A stretch of DNA of 64,000 nt, taken from positions 145,384-209,383 of the forward strand of contig DATNQN010000022.1 in assembly GCA_036703985.1 (NCBI GenBank), in the 5' to 3' direction. The translations under genes and the position numbers were made by a program. The notes below the pieces were generated by a model. The model made no database searches. It was not told where the DNA came from and worked only from the letters and a program-made list of their open reading frames with translations. This document shows, in pieces, positions 49,097-57,592 of this stretch (the first letter of the stretch is position 1; the number at the start of each line of letters is the position of its first letter). This DNA comes from Leptolyngbyaceae cyanobacterium. GTDB taxonomy: Bacteria; Cyanobacteriota; Cyanobacteriia; Cyanobacteriales; Aerosakkonemataceae.

Positions 49097-49480
49097 ATGT
49101 CCAAACTCTATATTGCTGTTGACGGAGATGATGTTGGCCACTATCTAGAATATCTAATGCTTAAAAATGATACAAATGAACTTACTCAGTTTGCGACCAA
49201 ATACAAGCAGACAATGGAATGGTTTGCTCAAACAGTTGAACAAACCTTTGAGGCGTCTTTCATATTTGAGGGCGGGGACAATTTGCTTTTTTTTGTAGAT
49301 GAAAAGAATTTTTCTATCGAAAAACTTGAAATTTTTCGCTCAGACTTTGCCAATCGTGTAGGTCGAACTCTCTCAATCGGCCTTGGATATAATGCTCGTG
49401 AGTCATATTTTGCGTTGAAACTATGTAAAGTCAGTGGGAAAAACTGTATTTGCCGTTATGAGGAACTAAACAATGCCTAA
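49097..49480 (+). CDS. minimal CRISPR polymerase (mCpol) domain protein
   Basis: This 127-residue protein is a stand-alone palm domain of the Cas10/GGDEF type. The first metal-binding strand is YIAVDGDDVG (Asp9, Asp11, Asp12). The turn that is GGDD in Cas10 reads Gly59-Gly60-Asp61-Asn62. The C-terminal half has SIGLGYNA...ALKLCKVSGKN, as in GGDEF and Cas10 palms. Known mCpol enzymes make cyclic dinucleotides that hold a partner effector in check (Panoptes-type defence). The stop overlaps the next gene by eight bases, so the two are translationally coupled. No ribosome-binding site is visible before ATG 49097. Domain identity is strong; the product is inferred. Confidence 0.82.
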   Translation: MSKLYIAVDGDDVGHYLEYLMLKNDTNELTQFATKYKQTMEWFAQTVEQTFEASFIFEGGDNLLFFVDEKNFSIEKLEIFRSDFANRVGRTLSIGLGYNARESYFALKLCKVSGKNCICRYEELNNA

Positions 49481-50288
49481 AACTTTGTTGGTATTTCTAT
49501 TTTCAAAAACCATAGATACCTATGTAAACGTCATTGCTTATGCGTGCGATCAGCTAGAAGTTACAAGAATTAAATTTGTTCATGTGCTAGGTACAAAACC
49601 AGCTTTATCTAAGCCTGATGCAAAAGATATAAGCGAAAAAATTTGTTGTCAAATTGAAAGCTTATCTAAAGGTAATTATATTGTTGACTTTGAAACAGGA
49701 AGTAAAAATGCAATAAAATTATACAGTTCATTAGGCTCTACTACTATGAGTGGAGTAAAAAAATTAAATGTTTATAACCAGGTATATAAACAATTAAGAA
49801 TTCTTCCACTTGAACCAGAGTTTTTAAGTTATTCCAACCTCAGACAAGATTTGCAATCAATCCTGAAAAAATGTGGTGGTTCAAGAGAATGTATAGTAGA
49901 TATAACTGCGGCATCAAAAGTTTTAAGCATTGATATTTTCTCTATATGTTTAGCTCTAGGTGTACCATCAGTGTTTACTTTTGAATTAAAAAAACCTGCA
50001 AATAAGCAACACCCAGAAGAATCTTTATATCACAGCTTAGAGCCAGAATCATATAGTTATACTCATATTTCAGAAAGTCCTCCTATTAAAACAAGCCAAA
50101 GTACTCTTTTTAGGAAAGAACAATTACTGTGGTTTGTTGTTGCTGCTTCTCTATTATTAATGACTGTTTCTCTTTACATATATTTTTCATCAGGGACTCA
50201 AAGTATGTTTTTGCAAGTAGTAAATCTTTTAGCTGCTGTTATTGGCATAGTAGCACCTCTATTCAGCCTATTCGGTAAAGATAGCTAA
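49473..50288 (+). CDS. CARF-like domain protein with two C-terminal membrane helices (putative mCpol effector)
   Basis: The 271-residue protein is A+T-rich compared with its flanks (17 of 60 G+C at 49681-49740; 22 of 60 at 49861-49920). Residues 1 to about 175 form a Rossmann-like alpha/beta domain: TLLVFLFS at the start and a signature DITAASKV (143-150) that matches the DxTxGTK-like loop of CARF nucleotide sensors. Residues 218-238 and 246-266 are membrane helices. It starts inside the end of the mCpol gene (8-base overlap), a typical operon link. I infer a ligand-gated membrane effector. In the Panoptes 2TM-beta effector the helices come first, so this order is different. CARF assignment rests on one motif and topology. 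Confidence 0.7.
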   Translation: MPKTLLVFLFSKTIDTYVNVIAYACDQLEVTRIKFVHVLGTKPALSKPDAKDISEKICCQIESLSKGNYIVDFETGSKNAIKLYSSLGSTTMSGVKKLNVYNQVYKQLRILPLEPEFLSYSNLRQDLQSILKKCGGSRECIVDITAASKVLSIDIFSICLALGVPSVFTFELKKPANKQHPEESLYHSLEPESYSYTHISESPPIKTSQSTLFRKEQLLWFVVAASLLLMTVSLYIYFSSGTQSMFLQVVNLLAAVIGIVAPLFSLFGKDS

Positions 50289-50462
50289 AAAAATTATGGG
50301 AGCTAATGTAAAACTGTTAGCTGTGAAAACAAACTTATTAAGCACTTCACATAAAGCAGTAATAAATTAATACTGCGAATCAAATTAGAGTGGTCAAAAA
50401 TTATCAAGATTTCTACCGAACAATTGCAACCTTTTTGTATGCTGTTCAGCTAATTAACGTTG
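50289..50462. other. intergenic region after the mCpol operon
   Basis: A short A+T-rich stretch with no gene or clear terminator, ending where the Uma2 relic begins. Confidence 0.35.
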
Positions 50463-50714
50463 CCGAAAAACCTTAAGGAGGAATGTTATTCTCTCGCCAT
50501 TGTTGATAAGACATCTATCTCCTTTTGGTCTGCCAAACACAACCATTACATCAGGTGCTTGGCGAATGGTGTGGTCATCTTTAAAAAGGGAGTCTAGCCA
50601 GCCTTGAATGGTGACGATATAGCGGAATTGCTAGGTGTTCTCTGCTATTGGCTGCCCATCGCTGTCCGGGTAAACAATTTCCTGCTGTTTGAGAGGTTCA
50701 ACTGGTAGTGTCAT
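50463..50714 (-). pseudogene. decayed Uma2 (DUF820) family endonuclease gene
   Basis: Read on the minus strand from ATG 50714, MTLPVEPLKQQEIVYPDSDG matches the Uma2 N-terminus. The frame is broken by a TAG at 50631-50633, then continues as QFRYIVTIQGWLDSLFKDD and joins, after an apparent internal deletion, to IRQAPDVMVVFGRPKGDR, a strong Uma2 block. A frame change then gives SYQQWRENNIPP, and one extra T destroys the following PKV. The C-terminal half, with the catalytic core, is missing. It is therefore a relic. The 5' side of the same strand (50715-50813) is open but unrelated in appearance. Confidence 0.75.
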
Positions 50715-50930
50715 GATGGCGATCGCGAAACCTACTACGATCGAACATAGCAAAGCCACCCTTTTTGCCTTTTTGCCCCACGCCCCATCAACCCCAAAAC
50801 AGCAAAGCAGCAAAACTTAACACGGATTCAGGCGATACACTTCTTCATAGCGATCCCGACTCTGATAGACTTGAAAACTGTTACAGCCAGATGAAAGGTA
50901 GCAAAATCAAGCCGTTCGGAGGAGCCACCA

Positions 50931-51968
50931 GTGGAGAATACGTTAGGTTTAGAGATTATAGAGGTAGTAGAGCAAGCAGCGATCGCATCTGCCCGTTGGA
51001 TGGGTAAAGGCGAGAAAAACACCGCTGACCACGTAGCTGTAGAAGCTATGCGGGAACGGATGAACAAAATTCATATGCGCGGTCGCATCGTGATTGGAGA
51101 AGGGGAAAGAGACGAAGCCCCCATGCTCTACATTGGTGAAGAAGTGGGCATTTGTACTCGCGAAGACGCCAAAAATTACTGCAATCCAGATGAACTAGTA
51201 GAAATTGACATCGCCGTTGACCCTTGCGAAGGCACGAACTTAGTTGCTTACGGTCAAAACGGTTCGATGGCAGTATTGGCAATTTCAGAAAAAGGCGGCT
51301 TGTTTGCTGCGCCTGACTTCTACATGAAGAAGTTAGCCGCTCCCCCAGCCGCTAAGGGCCACGTCGATATCAACAAGTCCGCTACTCAAAACCTGAAAAT
51401 TCTGGCTGAGTGTTTGAATCGCTCTGTTGAAGAACTGGTAGTAGTGGTGATGGACAGACCCCGCCACAAAGAACTAATTCAAGAAATTCGCCAAGTTGGG
51501 GCGAGAGTGCGTTTGATCAGCGATGGAGACGTTTCTGCCGCCATTTCCTGCGCTTTTTCAGGTACTAACATTCATGCTCTGATGGGTATTGGTGCTGCAC
51601 CAGAAGGCGTGATCTCAGCTGCCGCTATGCGTTGTTTGGGAGGACACTTCCAAGGACAATTGATCTACGATCCAGAAGTAGTGAAAACTGGCTTGATTGG
51701 TGAAAGCAGAGAAGGTAACATCGCTCGCCTGAAAAGCATGGGTATCAATGACCCTGACAAGGTTTACGATGCTGATGAACTAGCTTCTGGCAATACGGTG
51801 TTATTTGCAGCCTCCGGTATCACCCCCGGTACTTTGATGGAAGGCGTGCGTTTCTTCCACGGAGGAGCCCGGACTCATAGCTTGGTAATTTCTACTCAGT
51901 CGAAAACGGCTCGGTTTGTAGATACCATCCACTTGTTTGACGAACCGAAAGCTCTGCAATTGAGATAA
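50931..51968 (+). CDS. glpX: class II fructose-1,6-bisphosphatase / sedoheptulose-1,7-bisphosphatase
   Basis: In cyanobacteria this GlpX-type enzyme cleaves both fructose-1,6- and sedoheptulose-1,7-bisphosphate in the Calvin cycle and is redox-regulated. The metal and substrate motifs are [17 protein letters not shown] and DGDVSAA, and the 345-residue length is normal. The start is a GTG at 50931 with a strong CGGAGGAG at 50918-50925. It lies downstream of the Uma2 relic, ahead of hemA on the same strand but separated from it by a long hairpin. Confidence 0.95.
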   Translation: MENTLGLEIIEVVEQAAIASARWMGKGEKNTADHVAVEAMRERMNKIHMRGRIVIGEGERDEAPMLYIGEEVGICTREDAKNYCNPDELVEIDIAVDPCEGTNLVAYGQNGSMAVLAISEKGGLFAAPDFYMKKLAAPPAAKGHVDINKSATQNLKILAECLNRSVEELVVVVMDRPRHKELIQEIRQVGARVRLISDGDVSAAISCAFSGTNIHALMGIGAAPEGVISAAAMRCLGGHFQGQLIYDPEVVKTGLIGESREGNIARLKSMGINDPDKVYDADELASGNTVLFAASGITPGTLMEGVRFFHGGARTHSLVISTQSKTARFVDTIHLFDEPKALQLR

Positions 51969-51985
51969 TTACTCGTTCATACATA

Positions 51986-52041
51986 AATGGGTAATGAGTA
52001 ATCGATAATGGTAAAAAACCTGCTATTACTCGTTACCCATT
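51986..52041 (+). terminator. hairpin between glpX and hemA
   Basis: Arms of 17 bases (51986-52002 and 52025-52041) pair with a single mismatch around a 22-nt loop. It separates glpX from hemA. The sequence between it and hemA consists of further short TTAGCAATTA-type repeats. Confidence 0.5.
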
Positions 52042-52087
52042 ACCAATTAACAGTTAGCAATTAGTCATTAGCAATTAACATTAGCAA

Positions 52088-53389
52088 ATGAATATTGCAG
52101 TCGTAGGTCTCAGCCACAAAACAGCGCCAGTTGAAATCCGGGAAAAACTGAGCATTCCAGAACCGCAGATGGAAAATGCGATCGCGCAACTGCTCAGTTA
52201 TCCTAACATCGAAGAAGTCGCCATTCTCAGCACTTGTAACCGGATGGAAATTTACATCGTTACTAGTGAAACTGAGCCAGGGGTGCGGGAAGTTTCCCAG
52301 TTCCTCTGCGAATTTAGCAAACTACCATTGCACGAACTAAGAAAACACCTGTTTATCTTGCTCCACGAAGATGCAGTAATGCACTTAATGCGAGTATCCG
52401 CAGGTTTAGATAGTCTGGTATTGGGAGAAGGCCAAATTCTGGCACAAGTTAAAAATACCCATAAAGTATGCCAGCAATATAAAGGAGTCGGACGCATCCT
52501 TAACCGACTGCTCAATCAAGCTATTACTGCTGGAAAAAGAGTTCGCACTGAAACTAGCATCGGTACGGGTGCGGTTTCCATCAGTTCGGCTGCTGTAGAA
52601 TTGGCACAATTAAAAGTAGCTAATTTAGCTCCTTATAAAGTGGCAATTTTAGGTGCAGGCAAAATGTCTCGCCTATTAGTGCAACACTTGATAAGTAAAG
52701 GAGCAACCAACATCTCCATTATCAATCGCTCGATGACTAGAGCGGAAGAATTGGCAAATAAGTTTGCTGATGAAGTAAAATTGCAACTGCATCCGCTATC
52801 AGAAATGATGCGAGTAATCGCAGAATCCGATATCGTTTTTACCAGTACTGCGGCTACTGAACCGCTGTTAAATCGCTCGAAATTAGAGGCAATTCTCGAC
52901 CCTAGTTTGCCTTTGATGTTGATCGATATTTCAGTTCCTCGTAACGTTGATAGCGATGTGAATCAGCTAGATAACGTGAAAGCTTTCAATGTCGATGATT
53001 TGAAAGCTGTAGTAGCTCAAAATCAGGAAAGTCGCAGGCAAATGGCGCGAGAAGCAGAAGTGCTTCTAGAAGAAGAAGTGCAAGCTTTTGATGTGTGGTG
53101 GCGCAGTCTAGAAACGGTTTCTACCATCAGTTGTTTGCGGAATAAAATGGAAACTATCCGCGCACAAGAGTTAGAAAAAGCGTTGTCTCGTCTCGGCACT
53201 GAATTTGCTGAAAAGCATCAAGAAGTGATCGAAGCTTTAACAAGGGGTATTATCAACAAAATTCTGCACGATCCGATGGTACAACTACGGGCGCAGCAGG
53301 ATATTGAAGCCAGAAGAAAAGCAATGCAAACTTTGCATTTGTTGTTTAATTTAGAACCAGAACCGCAATCAAAAGAACAATATAGCTGA
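52088..53389 (+). CDS. hemA: glutamyl-tRNA reductase
   Basis: The enzyme reduces glutamyl-tRNA to glutamate-1-semialdehyde, the first step of tetrapyrrole (chlorophyll, haem, bilin) synthesis by the C5 route. The nucleophile is Cys50 in [10 protein letters not shown]. An NADPH-binding domain (AILGAGKMS) and a C-terminal dimerisation domain follow; the 433-residue length is normal. The ATG at 52088 gives the usual [19 protein letters not shown] start. A heptamer repeat array follows within three bases of the stop. Confidence 0.95.
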   Translation: MNIAVVGLSHKTAPVEIREKLSIPEPQMENAIAQLLSYPNIEEVAILSTCNRMEIYIVTSETEPGVREVSQFLCEFSKLPLHELRKHLFILLHEDAVMHLMRVSAGLDSLVLGEGQILAQVKNTHKVCQQYKGVGRILNRLLNQAITAGKRVRTETSIGTGAVSISSAAVELAQLKVANLAPYKVAILGAGKMSRLLVQHLISKGATNISIINRSMTRAEELANKFADEVKLQLHPLSEMMRVIAESDIVFTSTAATEPLLNRSKLEAILDPSLPLMLIDISVPRNVDSDVNQLDNVKAFNVDDLKAVVAQNQESRRQMAREAEVLLEEEVQAFDVWWRSLETVSTISCLRNKMETIRAQELEKALSRLGTEFAEKHQEVIEALTRGIINKILHDPMVQLRAQQDIEARRKAMQTLHLLFNLEPEPQSKEQYS

Positions 53390-53391
53390 TT

Positions 53392-53456
53392 GTCATTTGT
53401 CATTGGTCATTAGTCATTAGTTAATAGTAAAAATGGCTAATGGCTAATGGCTAATG
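53392..53456. repeat. paired heptamer repeat arrays after hemA
   Basis: Four GTCATTN heptamers (53392-53419) are followed by three TGGCTAA heptamers (53434-53454). CATTAG in the first is complementary to CTAATG in the second, so the two arrays can fold into a hairpin between convergent genes. The first unit matches the array at 38057-38084. Confidence 0.75.
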
Positions 53457-53492
53457 AATGTAAGGAACGGGATTTTGACCTTTGAGATTAAT

Positions 53493-54674
53493 TTATTTTT
53501 CCTTCACATTTAATGACAAAATTTCCTTGTATGCTTGAATGGTTTGTTTTGCGATCGCATTCCAACTATATTCTTTTAAAGCATACTCTCGCGCTTTTAC
53601 ACCTCTGTTTTCTCTTTCTGTCTTATTTTGTAGTGCCAAACGCAAATTATCAGTAAGGGATTCAACTGTTAAAGAGCAAACCCAACCAGCTTCGGCATTT
53701 TTCACATCTTCCCAAATATAAACTCCGTCGGAAATTACTACTGGTTTACCTGCTGCCATCGCTTCTGCTACAGCAATACCAAAGTTTTCGTAATAAGAAG
53801 GTAACACGAATAAATCGGCATTTTGTAGTAAAGAAATTTTGCGATCGCCTGTTACAAATCCAGTTATCGTAGTATGAGATTTGAGCGGTGAACTATCAAT
53901 TCGTGCTTTAATTTTCTCTTCATAATCAGGGTCTTGAGGATTAGCACCTGCTAAGATAAATTGAAAATCTATCCCTTCTGCCAAAATATTTTCTAAAGCC
54001 GGAATCAGCAAATCCAATCCTTTTTTAGGATCTATTCTCGACATAAAAAGTATTTGCGGGACTTCCGATTTTGCTGGTAAGTTCGTAGTGATGACTTCAG
54101 TCCTCGAATTCCCCGTTACTCCTAACGGAATCACTAAATCCCTTGTGTTTACTCCAAAACGTTCGGAAACCTTAGCTTCTAAGGTACTAGTAAAGTGAAT
54201 TGCCGCTGCACCTGCGATATTTGGCTTTTCCAGTAAAGCAGCATAAATCTGCTTCAATCGCTTTTTTTTCTGCAAATCTGCGGGATCGAGCGTACCCAGA
54301 GGACGGAGAATGTAGGGTAGATTTTGCGATCGTGCTACCCTAGCAGCAAACGAAGATACTGGCGAAAACAACGCATGAATATGAGCCAGATCGTAATCAG
54401 AAGCGTACCTACTTAACCATTTCAATAAATCCAGAGAAAATTTATACCTACGAAACGGCGAACAACGAAAATACCTGATTTGGTATCCATCCTGCTCCAC
54501 AGGCCGGTTCAAAGGAACATCCAGAGGTGCTTGACCAGTATCACCATTACTATCAGTTGTAAGAATTAGTACTTCAACACCCTCTTTAGCCAAAGCAGAG
54601 GAAAGACCCAGCACCATCTGACTGGGGCCACCATAAACTAAAGAAATTGAAGGCACAATTTGTAAAATTCGCAT
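53493..54674 (-). CDS. glycosyltransferase family 4
   Basis: A GT-B fold glycosyltransferase of 393 residues: the N-terminal acceptor domain starts MRILQIVPSISLVYGGPSQMV, and the C-terminal donor domain has SRIDPKKGLDLLIPAL and the EX7E-type motif PSYYENFGIAVAEAMAAGKPV. It is in a minus-strand cluster with a GT2 and an HpsL-like polymerase, so it probably builds an exported polysaccharide, by position perhaps an HpsO/HpsP-type enzyme. Sugar and linkage cannot be read from the sequence. Confidence 0.85.
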   Translation of the reverse strand: MRILQIVPSISLVYGGPSQMVLGLSSALAKEGVEVLILTTDSNGDTGQAPLDVPLNRPVEQDGYQIRYFRCSPFRRYKFSLDLLKWLSRYASDYDLAHIHALFSPVSSFAARVARSQNLPYILRPLGTLDPADLQKKKRLKQIYAALLEKPNIAGAAAIHFTSTLEAKVSERFGVNTRDLVIPLGVTGNSRTEVITTNLPAKSEVPQILFMSRIDPKKGLDLLIPALENILAEGIDFQFILAGANPQDPDYEEKIKARIDSSPLKSHTTITGFVTGDRKISLLQNADLFVLPSYYENFGIAVAEAMAAGKPVVISDGVYIWEDVKNAEAGWVCSLTVESLTDNLRLALQNKTERENRGVKAREYALKEYSWNAIAKQTIQAYKEILSLNVKEK

Positions 54675-54721
54675 AATTTTTAGCTAATTTTTCATGGCAA
54701 ATAGTTAATTATAAATGACTA

Positions 54722-55693
54722 TTAACGATCCATCCTGCTGTAAATTTGGCCGTCATCCCATAGAGATTGAATCAGCGTTTTTAGAGCGCTAAGAAAGCCT
54801 AATTTATAAGAAACTGTTCGTGCTAAAGCAATGGACAAAGAACTTTTTTTCGTGCTGGGAGGTAATCCTAAAACTTGATACTGATACACGCGCCAAAATA
54901 ATCTTATTGCTTGGAAAGAAGTAAGATTTTTTAAGCCCATTAAAAAATGATTGTGATAAAAAGTAATTTGATATTTAACCGTGCGCGTACTGATATCGTG
55001 ACAACCTCCAGTTTCTTCACCTAAATGAACTAAATAAGCTTCTGGATCGTACCAAATCTTATATCCAGTCTTACGGAATCTAAGGCAAAAATCTGACTCT
55101 TCCCTGACTGCGCTACCGCGAAAACGTTCATCAAACCACAATCCATGCTTATCAAAAATCTCTCGCCGAAAAGACATATTGCAGCCCCTAGCTGTTAGAA
55201 CTTGCTGTGGTTTAACGGTATGAACTAAATTCAAGTAATACCAACCAATACCGGGATCTAAAGCTTCTGGCGGCAAATATTCAATTGTTAAACCTTCTTC
55301 AGATTCAGCTAATTTCATTCGATCTAAGACACGCCCAGCTACTGCTCCCACATCCGGATTTTCCAAAAAATTACGAGCGTGAGCCGCTAAAAATCCTGGT
55401 GATAGTTTGACATCATCATCAATAAATAAAATAATTTCTCCAATAGATCTTCGCACTCCATAGTTACGCGCACCTGGTAAACTCGCCCAATCAACTCGAA
55501 ACCATTTAATTTTATTAGCCGCTGATAATTCTTCTAAATAAGCTTGAGTTTCTGGTTGATGTTTGGCAGTTTGATCTACCACTAAAACTTCAAAATTTGG
55601 ATAGTCTTGCTGCACTATATCTGAAAGAGTATCGCGCAAAGGCTCTTCACGAGCATAAGTAGGAATAATTACTGAAATTAGAGGTGAATTCAT
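54722..55693 (-). CDS. glycosyltransferase family 2
   Basis: A GT-A fold transferase of 323 residues, starting SPLISVIIPTYAREEPL, with the DXD motif LFIDDDVKL and a downstream acceptor part (CNMSFRREIFDKHG; REESDFCLRFRKTGY). No membrane helix is evident. It lies between the GT4 gene and the HpsL-like gene on the same strand and by position resembles HpsN of the hormogonium polysaccharide locus. The substrate is inferred only from context. Confidence 0.85.
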   Translation of the reverse strand: MNSPLISVIIPTYAREEPLRDTLSDIVQQDYPNFEVLVVDQTAKHQPETQAYLEELSAANKIKWFRVDWASLPGARNYGVRRSIGEIILFIDDDVKLSPGFLAAHARNFLENPDVGAVAGRVLDRMKLAESEEGLTIEYLPPEALDPGIGWYYLNLVHTVKPQQVLTARGCNMSFRREIFDKHGLWFDERFRGSAVREESDFCLRFRKTGYKIWYDPEAYLVHLGEETGGCHDISTRTVKYQITFYHNHFLMGLKNLTSFQAIRLFWRVYQYQVLGLPPSTKKSSLSIALARTVSYKLGFLSALKTLIQSLWDDGQIYSRMDR

Positions 55694-55766
55694 TGTTAGT
55701 TTCTCCTTTAAATAAAAAATTTCAACCTAGGGATTTACTTTAAAAAAAGTATGATTTTTTTAGAAA

Positions 55767-57419
55767 TCACCTTCGTTTATTCCGGTTTTTCTTGGAGTTT
55801 TTATTGGCATCTTCTTCATCTTTTAATTTACCTTGCTTCTCCAAGTCTGGCATTTTTAGAATTACCCCAGCAAAAAACCAATAATAAACGGCTACCGGAT
55901 CGACATCCAAAGGATAGTAATAAGTTTGGTAGCTAATAAACAAAACAAACACCCAATAAGAAGCAGCGAAAGAACGCAAATTAGGATCTTTCAAAGAGCG
56001 GTAAGCTTTAAAAGTAAAAACAGTTACAGCAGTAACAAAACCCAAAAAAGCAATCAGGCCGATCGGCCCAATTTCGTGCATTACCTTAGGAAACCAAGTT
56101 TCGATCAGAGCGGTATCACCAAATACGCGAGCCGAATTGGTCGCCCTGCCTAATCCTAGACCTATTAAAGAACCCTTTAGGTTTCTCCAGGTAAACTCAA
56201 ACTGATAAAGGATAAACTCATCTGCTGGCGATTCTTCCCAACGATTGGAGAAACTATCGATCCGTTCTTGGACAATATCAGGATAAAGAAATGCCCCAAT
56301 TCCTAATAAAACAGCTAGTCCAACTGCAATAGGTATAAACTTTTTAAGATTAGCAACTTGTCCGGTTAAAATTAATAAAATTACCATAGAAACTGGAGCA
56401 AGCAGTAGAGCAATTCTTTGACCGGAAATAACTGCTACTAGCAAGTCTCCAGCCATTCCCAACAAGCCGAGAATTCGCCAAAAAGCAGAAGGATCGCTAA
56501 AAGCTGTGGCATATGTAATGTAGGCATTAGAAATAATAAACCAGCCCCATTGCCAAGGAGCTACAAAAGTTCCCGGTAAGCGAATTACTCCTTGTTGAGG
56601 ACTATAAAGTAAAGAGCCACCTACCAAACATCGAGCTTCTAATGAAGCTTTAAATAAGTCCGCTCCTTCTGCAAATCTAGTACCAGCGCATCGCCCAGTT
56701 TCAAGAAATATATATTGTATGAAACAAAGGCCGAAGCAAATTAATGCCAAAATAACGTGCAATCTTGTTACGCGAAGAAAGTCTTTTTTGTCGCGAATCA
56801 TGTAATAGGCACAAGTGATTAAGGGAATATACCCCATTAACACTTTTAAACCTAAAATTCCCATTGCGAAAGGTTTTTCGGGCGGCTTTTTAGCCAGCAA
56901 AGCTACTTGTTGGGCGCTCAACTGTTGGGAACCGTTAACTAAAAATAAGGTTACCAAGCAACAAGCTAACAAAATCATTAATGATGGTTTAAGACCTTTC
57001 GGAATAATTACTGGTAATCTTTTACGCTGACATTCTTGAACGATCGCAATCAATCCCGGAATGTAGAAACCATCCTTTGCCAACTGTAAGATCGGGCTAT
57101 TGCCGATCGCGTAAACGATCGTGCCAGCAAAAGGCATATAGATGAGGAATGCCCAAAGAGCGGGTAAAGGGTACTTAAAGGAAAAGGCGAGGCACATTAT
57201 ACCTAAACTACTTGCTGCTGCTGCCTTCACACCACCGATCGGAAACAGCATCATACCAATGAAGACCGCACCAAAAAAAGTTTTGGTGATAAAACTAATT
57301 AGTTCTTTCCGCTCTTTAGTCGCTTTTCTTTTCTGCGCTAACTGTTCCTTTAAACTTAAAGTTGGCCCTGATTCGGCTGTTTTCTTTTTTGATTTGGTCT
57401 TAGATTTTTGCTTGGGCAT
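55767..57419 (-). CDS. hpsL: O-antigen-ligase-like membrane protein, probably hormogonium polysaccharide protein HpsL
   Basis: The 550-residue protein has a very basic N-terminus (KQKSKTKSKKK), then ten to twelve membrane helices with a larger loop (about residues 230-290), the shape of a Wzy polymerase or O-antigen ligase. From memory it resembles cyanobacterial HpsL, involved in the exopolysaccharide of motile hormogonia. It heads the cluster with the GT2 and GT4 genes, which suits a polysaccharide polymerase. Overall topology is clear, while the specific HpsL name is moderately sure. Confidence 0.65.
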   Translation of the reverse strand: MPKQKSKTKSKKKTAESGPTLSLKEQLAQKRKATKERKELISFITKTFFGAVFIGMMLFPIGGVKAAAASSLGIMCLAFSFKYPLPALWAFLIYMPFAGTIVYAIGNSPILQLAKDGFYIPGLIAIVQECQRKRLPVIIPKGLKPSLMILLACCLVTLFLVNGSQQLSAQQVALLAKKPPEKPFAMGILGLKVLMGYIPLITCAYYMIRDKKDFLRVTRLHVILALICFGLCFIQYIFLETGRCAGTRFAEGADLFKASLEARCLVGGSLLYSPQQGVIRLPGTFVAPWQWGWFIISNAYITYATAFSDPSAFWRILGLLGMAGDLLVAVISGQRIALLLAPVSMVILLILTGQVANLKKFIPIAVGLAVLLGIGAFLYPDIVQERIDSFSNRWEESPADEFILYQFEFTWRNLKGSLIGLGLGRATNSARVFGDTALIETWFPKVMHEIGPIGLIAFLGFVTAVTVFTFKAYRSLKDPNLRSFAASYWVFVLFISYQTYYYPLDVDPVAVYYWFFAGVILKMPDLEKQGKLKDEEDANKNSKKNRNKRR

Positions 57420-57592
57420 GAGGTAAGGTATGCAACTGCCCCTAGATAGAAAATGTTAGCCCCATCTGTTATAGCATTGGCTAAAGTTGTTCGCCCAGTG
57501 CTGATTTACTTGTTTGAATCCTATATTGTTGCAGATACTTCATGGCGAATCACCGAATTGATAAAGTATAGATATGTTACAGAAAATGATTT

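Noticed and set aside
50631..50813. A 60-codon minus-strand frame read as a small membrane protein
   Set aside because: Its second half is the start of a broken Uma2 gene; the first half has no signal of a real gene.
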